Position numbers and translations under genes: made by a program
In this document: one piece after another, positions 47,059 through 56,612 of the stretch
Numbering within the stretch: position 1 is the first letter of the stretch
Layout of the letters: every line of letters starts with the position of its first letter
Notes under the pieces: generated by a model
The model's input: only the letters and a program-made list of their open reading frames with translations
The model's database searches: none
What the model was told of the DNA's origin: nothing
NCBI GenBank assembly: GCA_026225945.1
Contig: JAMJFZ010001815.1
Coordinates: 3,880,001 to 3,944,000 of the forward strand
Source of the DNA: Cricetomys ansorgei
Lineage: Eukaryota; Chordata; Mammalia; Rodentia; Nesomyidae
Direction: 5' to 3'
DNA: 64,000 bases

Positions 47059-47371
47059 CATAGTATGCTGTTGTTGGAGCTGCTCAGAAAACAGGACAAG
47101 GAGGTATAATCATAGATGAAAACTCTACCAGACTTCAGCAGAGGGAACCACCACTCTGACCAGTGACAGACAATGTAGTGGAACCCTGAGCTCCGAGCTC
47201 AGGTGTTTTTATTGATTCAGAACTCCTCAGGTATAGATCTTAAGCAATCAAACAACCCCTACAGAAATCCAACACCTGCAGACAATACAAAATGGCAAAA
47301 GCTTAGGCAGCCACTCACCCAACAGTGCACAAAACAATTCCAAACATAACTAAAAATAAACTTCCCCCAAA
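47059..47371 (-). repeat. 3' LTR of ERVK-like copy B
   Basis: Left-hand LTR. On the plus strand it ends AAAAATAAACTTCCCCCAAA. The complement of the AATAAA signal is at 47208-47213. The outer end (CATAGTATGC) is decayed from TGTAGACTGC of the partner. Confidence 0.82.
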
Positions 47372-47373
47372 TT

Positions 47374-47387
47374 ACCCCCTTTCTGTA
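47374..47387 (-). other. Polypurine tract of ERVK-like copy B
   Basis: The plus strand shows ACCCCCTTTCTGTA, that is TACAGAAAGGGGGT on the minus strand, directly before the 3' LTR. It matches the tract of copy A (ACAGAAAAGGGGAGA). Confidence 0.75.
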
Positions 47388-48765
47388 TAAGCCAATCAAA
47401 AAGTTGCTTTTTATCTGTACAACAAAATTTATCACTACACCAGCAAAACCATTTACAAGAGAAACAATCATGAGGGTTGCTGATGCACAGGACCAAATGA
47501 TATCAAATATCTATCAAGTTTTCACTATGTCTTTAGAGAGCAGGAAAACTATCAATGTCCAACTATCTGGAATTTACTCAGTCTTCTGGGATCCTACAAA
47601 GGACTTGGATCATTCTCTGGTTCTGCAGCCACACAGCTTGTCCTCCAGGCTCTGGCTGGCTTTACTCCACTGCTGCTGCTGTTCTTGGTGGTTGTCCCAT
47701 ATCACTGGCATCTTCAGAACACTGGGGTCTTCTGCTGCAACTGGGCTGCACTTTCACCAATAGCATCTCCTGGGCTCTTTTCATGGCGACAATCCTCAAC
47801 TTCTCTGCATGACCCCTTCAATCTGGGCCTTCAAACGCTACTGAGGCTGCACCTTCTCTACTGACCTTTCCTGGCTTCTCATAGTGCCAAGCCTCAGTTG
47901 CTTCTTCACGCCTTCAAAAACAGCACTGACTGGGTGACTCTTACAGTACCAAGTTCGGCTGCCAGCATGAGACACAATCATGGCCAGTTCTAGAAGACAG
48001 CTTCTGTGTGCTGACTCTGAGGAAACACTTTCGAGGTTTTAAGATAGAGTCTGGTTTGTTTGAAAAACACTAGTCCTTGTCTGCAGGAAGAGTCCCTCAT
48101 GGTGTGGAGTGCTCATCACCACGGCATATGTGTCTTATCAGGACCTCTTGTAGACACGTTTACAGGAAAAAAAAATAGTTCAGTTTAACTTAGCAGCTTT
48201 TAGGCCCTGCTTCCACAGCAGTGAGTCCTGGGCCAGTGTGAAGCATATCTGGCAAAGTCTTGGCAGTTTGGGATCCTTTTATACACCACTTATGGGAAAC
48301 ATCTAACCCCTTCCATAAATCTCAAACACAACATATTGAACTTCACTCATGTACAAGGAAGCTATCAGAATACTCAGTTTATAGGACAGTAGGCTGTGCT
48401 TTCTGTTTCCCGTGACCTGGCTGCTGCCAGCAGCAAGAGGGAGTGTCAGCTCCATGATCAGGAAAAGTGGTTAGAACCTTGCTTTTCCCTGTTCCCAGCT
48501 GAACCTTTTTGTTTGTACCATGAAAATGTCTTTCTCTAAACACCCCTCTTCTGTGACTCTCACTTCTGAGTCCTCTTTCTCACTTTTCACAATTTTCTCT
48601 TCATAGAGGCTTATTTCCCTTTGTCTCCTCTTCCTTCAGGAGTCTTCAATCAATCCCTTAACTCTATCCTCTGGTAGCTTCTTTGAGAGTACTTTACCAG
48701 ACTCTGTGAGGTCTCAAGTTTCTTTCTTCTTTGTCTCCATTTTGGAGTTGCTGGCGTGATGTCCT

Positions 48766-48784
48766 GCCCCACGTTGGTAGGCCA
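48766..48784 (-). other. Primer binding site, tRNA-Lys type (copy B)
   Basis: The minus strand reads TGGCCTACCAACGTGGGGC, matching the tRNA-Lys1,2-type site except for three bases. About 13 bp separate it from the LTR end at 48798. Confidence 0.78.
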
Positions 48785-48797
48785 TGCCATTTTAAAT

Positions 48798-49110
48798 TGT
48801 AGACTGCTATGGTGGCTCGCCCAAGAAGACAGGACAAGGAGGCATAATCATAGATGAAAACTCTGCCAGACCTCAGCAGAGGGAACCACTATCCTGGCCA
48901 TTGCCAGACTCCATGGTGGAACCCTGAGCATCTGAGCTCAGGTGTTTTTATTGATTCAGAACTCCTCAGGTGCAGATCGTAAGCAATCAAACATCCCCCA
49001 CAGAAATCCAACACCTGCAGACAATGCAAAATGTCAAAAGCCTAGGCAGCCCCTCACCCAACAGTGCATAAAACAATTCCAAAAAAAGCTAAAAATAAAC
49101 TTCCCCAACA
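48798..49110 (-). repeat. 5' LTR of ERVK-like copy B
   Basis: Right-hand LTR. The plus strand starts TGTAGACTGC and ends CTTCCCCAACA (minus strand TGTTGGGGAAG), with the complement of AATAAA at 48947-48952. Its outer end abuts the GGTAGG target duplication. Confidence 0.85.
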
Positions 49111-49116
49111 GGTAGG

Positions 49117-49754
49117 TGCAGTGCTGGGGAACTCAAGCGAGAAATGGCAGGTCTGCTTTATGGAACCAAGGGAGAATAGAAGTTTGCATGAGATGTGGGG
49201 CTTTCAGCAAATTAGAAGTCCACATAGTGGACAGTGAATAGGCTTTCATAATCATACTGGTCTCTACACCTACTCTTCCCAGAAACACTTGGCTTTCAAG
49301 TTGAACCTGCTATCTTTGATTTCCTTTCGTCATTGGCTTCATTTCCAGTTTGGATCATCATGAAGATGATGTCTGTGTCATCTCAATCCGTCCCCCAGCA
49401 CACACACCTCTTCACTGACTTCTCAGGTGCTTATCAACTATTTTCTTTTGGGTCTTACCTTCTACAAATTGAGAGGTATGGTTGGAGTCCACGGAGGCAC
49501 TCAGAGAAGGAAGCAGACCAGGGGCATGTAATGAGATGGGAGAAGAAGGGCTCTTACAGGAACATGGATGAGAGACTGGACTGAATACACTGGCTAAGGA
49601 GTCTGGTGGAGGTTCTTGCTTGACTGGCTTTTAGTCATATGCCCTCAATTGTCTTATCAGGTGATAACATCTTACACTTGGGTGCTGGGACACCACACAC
49701 TCTGTGAATTCCAGGGAGCCTTCAGTAGGTTGCAGGTCACACCAGATGAAGTTA
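49117..49754. other. Single-copy spacer
   Basis: An open frame of 83 codons (49333-49584) has no recognisable family. No repeat body is seen. Confidence 0.4.
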
Positions 49755-49891
49755 CTTGGGGCAAGACCTCTCTGTAGTGAAGACTAGTCTAGAACTCTCT
49801 ATCTAGGCCAGAGTGATATCAAACTCTTAGAAATCTTCTTGCCTCAGTGTCCAAGTGCCAGGATTATAGGAACAAGCATTAAACATGGCCT
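49755..49891 (-). mobile_element. Old B1-like SINE
   Basis: Diverged reverse complement of B1: CAAGACCTCTCTGTAGTGA, CTATCTAGGCCAGAGTGATA, TCTTGCCTCAGTGTCCAAGT and GCCAGGATTATAGGAACAAG. Confidence 0.72.
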
Positions 49892-50479
49892 GATTAAATT
49901 AGTAAGTGAGAAAAAAGCCATCATAAATTTTGGAATAAAATGAAGGAATTGCTAGACATTCAATCTCCATGTAAGACTAGTAATTGTGGATTTTACTTTG
50001 CATGATGAGGTTGTGTGGATTTTTCTGACCTTGTGGGCCCAGCACATAATCCAGGCTCAAGAGACAAAGGACCAACTTCAAGGAAGGATGTGAAAGGGGT
50101 TGGGAAATGTTACTTTCTAGCACTCCCGTGTCAACACTGGCCATCATCTTGACAGGAAGAAGAAATACCTCCTGAGTGATGAGAAAGATGTAGTGGTGCT
50201 CAGACACTTTCCAAGAAGATGGAAATAACTCCTGCCTGCAGAGCTACATGGAACACTATGCTTTACTCAAAGGATTAAAATGTGATTGTTAAGGCAGTAC
50301 ACACTGCGGTTTCATAGGAGGGACTAAACAGAACCCGAAGGTCAACCGAGCTGTACACTAACATACCGACAGACCAACCATTGAATTCTTTAAGGAAACC
50401 ACACCTACAGAAATAGTCTATTTTGTCTCCCTCTCTACACCACTCACTCTTTCTCCCTCTTGTTTTATCTCCCTGTCCT
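49892..50479. other. Single-copy spacer
   Basis: No gene or repeat recognised. The end (50420-50478) is pyrimidine-rich. Confidence 0.4.
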
Positions 50480-50636
50480 ATTCTTTTCTTTGGAGAACAG
50501 GGTCTCCCTTACTATGTAGTTTAAGTTGGCTTCAAACCTGCTGTGTAGCCTATGCTGGTCTCTAATTCAAGATCCTCTTGCCACCGCACCAGCTTCCATA
50601 TTTCTAGGATAATAGCGGTGTGCTACCGTATTCAAC
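50480..50636 (-). mobile_element. Old B1-like SINE
   Basis: Reverse complement of B1: GGAGAACAGGGTCTCCCTTA, GTAGCCTATGCTGGTCTCTA, CAAGATCCTCTTGCC, TAGGATAATAGCGGTGTGCT. It contains an extra B1-left-like stretch and is diverged. Confidence 0.72.
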
Positions 50637-51959
50637 ATAAGTATTCTATGTCTTTAAAAAGTGATTCTATAGTAGGGAAGTCGAGGCTACAGAAACTGGT
50701 TGGACACAAATAAGTTTATCTTTGAGTAAAATTCTATGAGCCTTTTATTATATTTATTTTCTCTCTTTTAATCATTCTAGTGAGTGGTACATATTGAAAT
50801 GTAAGATGATGTCTATACCTGAAACAAGAAAGGTGTCTTTGGGTAGAACCTTGTCTTTACAGTGGAAATAATTGATTGAATGGGCATAATGAGTTTCCTT
50901 TCCAAGTGCAGCCTTCCACATGACACTTCAGTGTGTAGTAATAGTAATGATCTTTCCAGTTTTATGCTCCACTAAGGCATTTGTGGCCAACTGTACCACC
51001 AGTGTAAGTCTGGAATAGTTTCTATTACTTTATGTTGATAGTTTTTAATGACTGAAGACATTTGACACCTTGCAAGACAGGGGTGATTATAACAAAGCAG
51101 GGTCAATTAATATGGGTGAGGACTTTAAATTCTATGCTGCTCTGTGCACACTGGAAGAAGCAGAGTTAGCTATGGGGGAAAATTTATTCCATTTGGGTGC
51201 TGGGTGAAGGCCTGGGAGCTGTTTAATGTCATAATTGCCTGCTGCTTCAATCATCAAACTGAGTGAACCTCTAAGTTGAAATGTCATAAACACTCAGCAC
51301 AAAGATTTATATAAGCCAGGTATCCGACCTACCACCAAGCCCCGGCTGTGGCAGGAAGTGTTTGTTATGTCTTACTCAACCTTTTGGGAAAAAAATAAAT
51401 AAATCCGGAAATGTGCTTGTTCTGGCAATGATCAAACATTAAGAAGCAATTTTGCTATCTGGATTGGATGTTCAGGACCTGTGATAAACAAACCTATTTC
51501 CTATAAAAAATAACTAAGATCCAAATTCCTTTAGCTGAAAATGGTTAGTGTCAGTCAAGTCTGTTTCCACTGTGTATTTTACCGAGATGGGAGAGAAACA
51601 TTTCTTGTTAAATTGAATTCCTTTTTATGAAATTGTATTATTCTGTGTTCTTCACATTTTGATCCCCCTTAATGGACAAACCCATATATTTATCAGAGGC
51701 ATATTATTAATCTGTACTACATGCAAATGATATTTTGTGGTCAGTTATTATTTGAAATTTCTCTTTTCTATACAATATAGAGAAGTCAATGGTTTATATA
51801 ACAAGAAATAACAATTTATTCTCATTGTAAAAAGAGTAAAAACGATTTTCAAAGATACTGTGTGCAGAGTTGTTTAAGTCAACTCACCAAATATCAGTTA
51901 ATGTCTGTAAATTACTGTAAATCAGTAAATATCAAATCATCCAAGTTATTTTGTTAAAC
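50637..51959. other. Single-copy DNA, no gene seen
   Basis: Repeat-poor and AT-rich. It contains a perfect octamer ATGCAAAT at 51721-51728 and enhancer-like texture around 51200-51300. No gene seen. Confidence 0.4.
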
Positions 51960-52200
51960 CTTTATAAATCAATGATAATTTAAAAAATTAAAATAGACAA
52001 AAGACTTTAATGAACTCTCCACCAAACAGGCTATGTGGGTGCTTAACAATATATTAAAGATATTCAAAAATCTTAGTTTCCAGAAAAGTGCAGATCAAAA
52101 CCATAATAAATATAATACATTATTTATGTAGCTAAAATTTAAAATGACTAAAAACATTGGGAGTTGATCAGAATTCAGAGCGCTCATGGCACACGTTTGC
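51960..52200 (+). mobile_element. Old L1 fragment (ORF2 C-terminal region)
   Basis: AATAGACAAAAGACTTTAAT, TTTCCAGAAAAGTGCAGATC, AAAACCATAATAAATATAAT and ACTAAAAACATTGGGAGTTG parallel the familiar end of mammalian L1 ORF2. It is heavily mutated with no reading frame left. Confidence 0.65.
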
Positions 52201-54728
52201 AGTCATGGTGAGAGAAAGGTGTCAAGCACCTGTTATATTGGGAGCTCTGTATCGGGTGCTTTATATGGGGGAGGACGCATTAGAGGGGAGGGAAGGATGA
52301 TCCAGAAAGTGAGAGGCTGGTGTGCTGGGGAAGCCTGTGATGAAGAGAATTACATGGTATGTAAAATGGAGAGTACCCAGCAGGTACTAAAAAGTCAGAC
52401 TAAGCAAAAGGCAGATTTCACATGACTTATCTGTTGAGTTTGAGAAGATTGGAAATAATGAATCAGGGGAAGAAGGGAGGAGATCATTATATACAAATGC
52501 AAAATGATAGCACATGAGAGAGTACTGTAGATTTGGGGAATGGCAAGCAGCCAGATGAATTCATGGTGGGCAGGAGACTATGGGAACGGATGGAGGGACA
52601 CATCTGAAACACATACAAGGTATGATGTCATACTAAAATATTTAGTCTTCATCCTGAAAGCAATCAAAATGCAATAAGGATTTCAAAGATGGGAAATGGT
52701 CAAATTTAGGTTTAGGGAAATCAAGCCTGAGTAGAATTGAAAATTGATTGGGTATAGGTAAAACTGAACACCAGTCAATGAACTATTTGAAAAAGACTGA
52801 ATGATAAACAGCAACCAACACAGACCTGCTTCTTTCCGCAATTTGGATTTTGATATCTAGGGGTTCCATAGGCCTATGTTACCTTTGTGAATGTTTGTTT
52901 CTTCTCTGAAAGCTGTGTGGTATATGACAAAACATGAGCCTGCCCTCATCAACCCTCCGGAGGAAACCCTGCATTATAGGCAGATGGCATTGTTTTGTCG
53001 AAAGATGATCAGATCCAAAAATTTTATTTTATCACAAAGAAACTACTTCCAGAAGAGGCTCCAGGAAGGATCTCAAATGGGGCTCTTGCTCATCTTCACT
53101 GTGTAGCACTCCTCAGCAGAACTTGGCAAAGAGACCATTGATCAGAGAGGCTAAAGAGTGAAGCCAATTTTAAGTCTTAGACTACTCAGAGTAAAGACAG
53201 CTTCTAAGGAGCTTGTAGCAAAATTGATTACCTTCACAGTGCCAACAAGTTAATCAGATGGCTACCACCATGACTGTGTCAGCAGGGGTCAGGGAGAAAA
53301 GGAGCTCACACCTCCAAGGTTTATCAGTTCAATACAAAGGCAAGGCACAGAGAGGTGGAGATTGAATGATCTACATATTAACTGCAGCTGTCCAGAGTCT
53401 AGAAGGGAACATGCAGGGACACATATGGACTAGTTCCCCAGGGCTGGAGTCTTAGAGGAAAGTCTGTTTTGTTGGAATACTTCAAAAAGCCCACTACCAT
53501 TAATGTGAAAACACAGTGGGAATTATATTGGTTCTACTCTTTTCTACTCCCTTAAATCAATCACCAGAACTGACATTGGTTGAACCCACCAGAAAGCAAT
53601 GGGTAAGGAACTCTGGGAAGTGTAATTTTAGTTATCAGCCCAGCATTCTTCTGAGCAGAGAAAAAGTGAGACATAGGAGCACAAGGAGAAGACTTACCTT
53701 GTTAGGTGGTCTTGGCTTCTATCTCCTTAAGTTAACCAAGAGCTCCTGAGCCTGCTCATAAATCCGCTTCCAAAGAGGAATAAAAAAACAACCATGGCAT
53801 CACAGAGAGTATTATGAGAACCAAATCAAAATAACATGATACAAATTTATAAATATAGCTCAAAAAATACTACATAGTTCATTCAATGGGAATTGCACTT
53901 CTGTTTTTCCATGCCTAGTACGTGATCAATGAAATGTTACTGAAGCAAAAATACAAATAAGTTCCTTTAGTTGTTTCCTTAAATCTCCAACTGCCTTTCA
54001 TCTCAGAGTTGACCTCATCACTGAGGAAAGGTTAAATCTTGGAGGAGTGGGAGTGTAGGCAGGATTTTAAGGAAACGGAAAAATAGGTACATTACAAAGA
54101 GGTGCCCTCATCCATGAAGTATGAGTTATGATCACTGATGGACAGAAGACTCTTCAGAGAGTATGCATGACTCAAAGAGCAGCAGGGAAGGAGAGGGGCA
54201 AGCAAAATGATGGGGGAAAACATGGCTGTCACACTTTAGCTCCTGCATTAGCCCATTGCCTTTGCCTAGTACTTCATAGAAACCATGATTATTGCTTAGC
54301 AACCCATTCATTGGCCTTCCAAATTCAGATCTACTTCAGTGCCTTTCAGCTCTTCCATGCTCTCCTTCCTCCCTGACTGACTCTTGACTCTCTCCATCTT
54401 GAGTGGTTCTTTCCCTTCATCTCTATGTATTTTTTTCCTTCTTTGAATTTGAATCTGTAGGTATCTCATCTTTCTGATTTAATGTTCAACTATGTGTACA
54501 GAATTCTATAGAATCTGACACTACGCTGAGTGAGCGGGGAGAGCAAAAGATTCCAAATACCTTTGAAGTGTCTTTTTCACTTGCATGGAGCTCTCCAATC
54601 TTAATGTCTTCCTAAACTTGTATAATCCTTTGTCATTTAATAAACATTCATTGATGAGCTGAGGCTAAGAAACAACATATTTAAGTACTTGCTGTAGCAT
54701 GGCAGTATTGTATTTTATATTACTTCTA

Positions 54729-54730
<2 letters not shown>
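52201..54730. other. Single-copy DNA, no gene seen
   Basis: No repeat body is clearly recognised over 2.5 kb. Open frames stay under 85 codons. Confidence 0.4.

Positions 54731-54775
<45 letters not shown>
54731..54775. repeat. (TG)n microsatellite
   Basis: About 22 uninterrupted TG units, at the tail side of the following B3 SINE. Confidence 0.97.
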
Positions 54776-54777
<2 letters not shown>

Positions 54778-54932
54778 GCACACATGAATGCAGCTACCCA
54801 CAGATGCTGGAAGTGTTTGATCTCTTTGCCCTGTGAGCCACCCAGTATCGGTGGTGCTGTGAGCAGAGCTTTGGTCCTCTGTAACAGCAGTATGTACTCT
54901 AAAACATTCCCAGCCATCCCTTTAGCCCTAGA
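54776..54932 (-). mobile_element. B3 SINE
   Basis: Plus strand GCACACATGAATGCAGCTAC, CACAGATGCTGGAAGTGTTT, TTTGGTCCTCTGTAACAGCA and AGCCATCCCTTTAGCCC match the reverse complement of B3 from tail to head. Confidence 0.75.
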
Positions 54933-55085
54933 TTAGGCACCAGTAACGTTGTGACACCACTCTTCTCCACTTTTCCTTTCACCGTTGCTACTAGAGATGC
55001 CATACTAGTGTTTTCATTTAGCAGAATATGCGATAAATAAAATTCTACTGGCTAAAAGCAGAGTCTGGAAAATACTCCCACAGGG

Positions 55086-55308
55086 TAGTTTCACCTTGTC
55101 CTCCATCCTCTCCTCTCCTCCCTTCTCTCCTTTGCTCCCTTCTCTTCTCTCCCTTTTTCTTCCCTTCTCTCTCTCCCTTTCTTTTCTTATATTTCTGTGT
55201 CTATATCTCTTTTTTCCTGCTGTCTCTCCTTTCTTCCTTTTCCCTCCCTCAATTTTCCCTTGTTTCCTTCCTTCCTTCCTTCCTTCCTTCCTTCCTTCTT
55301 TCCTTCTC
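55086..55308. repeat. Polypyrimidine tract ending in (TTCC)n
   Basis: About 220 nt almost entirely C and T, with (CCTT)n from about 55264 to 55302. It adjoins the tail side of a minus-strand B1-like fragment and probably grew from its A-rich tail. Open frames across it are low-complexity translations. Confidence 0.93.
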
Positions 55309-55400
55309 ACTATGTCACCTAAGCTGACCCTAAATTCACTCTTCTCTGACCTTAGCTTCATAAGTATCTGCGATACCAGGTGTGTACTCTTATGTGTAGT
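55300..55400 (-). mobile_element. B1-like SINE fragment
   Basis: CTCACTATGTCACCTAAGCT, GACCCTAAATTCACTC and GCGATACCAGGTGTGTACTC resemble a decayed B1 reverse complement. Confidence 0.5.
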
Positions 55401-56234
55401 CCTCAGAATACCTGGAAAATGTGCTGAGTGTGCTAAAACTTGAGAAATGAAGGGTTTGTTTAATAACCTGAGTTCTATTCCCATGCCTCCTGGATTAAGC
55501 TGTTACAGTTTAGTCCAGGATTTTTAGTTAATCCAGTGTGCAAAACCCAGAGAAGAGTTCATTTGAGGATGCTTAGCTGAGGTGTGACACGGGCATGCAC
55601 GAATAAGATGTTAATGGTTCTGAGTAGGTTCCTGAATCCTGGATGTGTGATTTGCTAGGAATCTCAGGTTTCTGATGCTTTTGACTCCTATCTATGATGA
55701 ATAAAGTCAATTTAGTTACTTTGCTGTGAGCATTCAGTTGTGCTGGACTCAAGAAAGTGGTAGAAACTGCATCTGAAGAGGCAGTGGACCAAAGCCTTTG
55801 AGCTCCTTTTTCTAGTGGATGAGATTAATCATCTACTCTGCAAGTCAGGGTCCTTCCCTGAATTTGCTTAATAGGTGACTGTACTTCACATGCCTACCAT
55901 TCAGAGTGCCAGGCTCAGTAGGAGACCTCAAACTGTGTACATCAGCTTACCACGTGTCTTAATGTTGTACCAAATATTTTTGCAGGACTGTTTGAGCAGG
56001 AAGCACAGTCAGAAACCCTCCTGCAACTTTAAAAGTTCGGTCCAGTTTTTGTGATGGCATACAAATTTATGCTGCTACATGAGACAAGAAGATGGCAAAA
56101 TAAGTGGAAATCATGAATAATAAGATTTGGTTAGTCCTACCTGGGCAGTGGGTGGTGTGAAGAGCATGCTGCAGCGGAAGTATGCAGTTTTACTTGGCAG
56201 CAGGCGGTGGAGAGTGACAGGAAGGGGACATTAG
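55401..56234. other. Single-copy DNA, no gene seen
   Basis: Nothing recognised. Confidence 0.4.
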
Positions 56235-56295
56235 AAAAGCGTTAGTTGTTCAGGAGTACAACTAAATGTTAGAGCCTCTGGGTTTGGTCCTCAGC
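56235..56295 (+). mobile_element. ID-like (BC1/tRNA-Ala derived) SINE, diverged
   Basis: AGTTGTTCAGGAGTACAACT, then AGCCTCTGGGTTTGGTCCTCAGC, matches the box A and box B portion of ID elements, with the A-rich tail giving rise to the following AAAG repeat. Confidence 0.6.
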
Positions 56296-56350
56296 AAAGA
56301 AAGAAAGAAACAGAAGAAGAAAAGGAAGGAAGCGAAGATAGGAGAAGTAT

Positions 56351-56395
<45 letters not shown>

Positions 56396-56396
56396 A

Positions 56397-56436
<40 letters not shown>

Positions 56437-56612
56437 AGGAAGGAAGGAAGGAAGGGGGAAAGGAAGGAGAGAAAGAGGAAGGATGGAAAGGGAGGAAAGG
56501 AAGAAGGGAAGGAGGAAGAAATGGAGGAAGAGAAAGGAAAGAGGCAAAAAAGAGGGAAAGAAGGGGAAGAAGGAAATGAAGGGCGAGAGGAAGTGAGGAA
56601 GGAAGGAGCATC
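56296..56612. repeat. Homopurine (AAAG)n / (GGAA)n tract
   Basis: About 315 nt with very few pyrimidines: (GAAA)n from about 56351 to 56435, then GGAA/GGGA variants. The protein frames over it (Lys/Glu/Arg-rich on plus, Leu/Phe/Ser-rich on minus) are repeat translation. Confidence 0.96.

Larger units (their letters stand above)
47053..49116 (-). mobile_element. Complete non-autonomous ERVK-like LTR element, copy B
   Basis: Same family as copy A (34854-37004), in reverse orientation. Target duplication GGTAGA (47053-47058) and GGTAGG (49111-49116) match in 5 of 6 bases. Minus-strand order from the right is 5' LTR (49110-48798), Lys-type primer site, about 1.4 kb interior, polypurine tract and 3' LTR (47371-47059). 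Interior text aligns with copy A throughout (for example AAATAAGCCTCTATGAAGAG and GACATTTTCATGGTAC on the minus strand). The LTRs differ by roughly 9% by eye, so this copy looks younger than A. No gag, pro, pol or env frame is recognised. Frames of up to 119 codons at 47404-47812 lie antisense and are not viral genes. Confidence 0.85.

Noticed and set aside
52440..52800. Possible L2 or old LTR remnant
   Set aside because: A few words resemble an old mammalian repeat, but I could not align more than about 60 bp with confidence.
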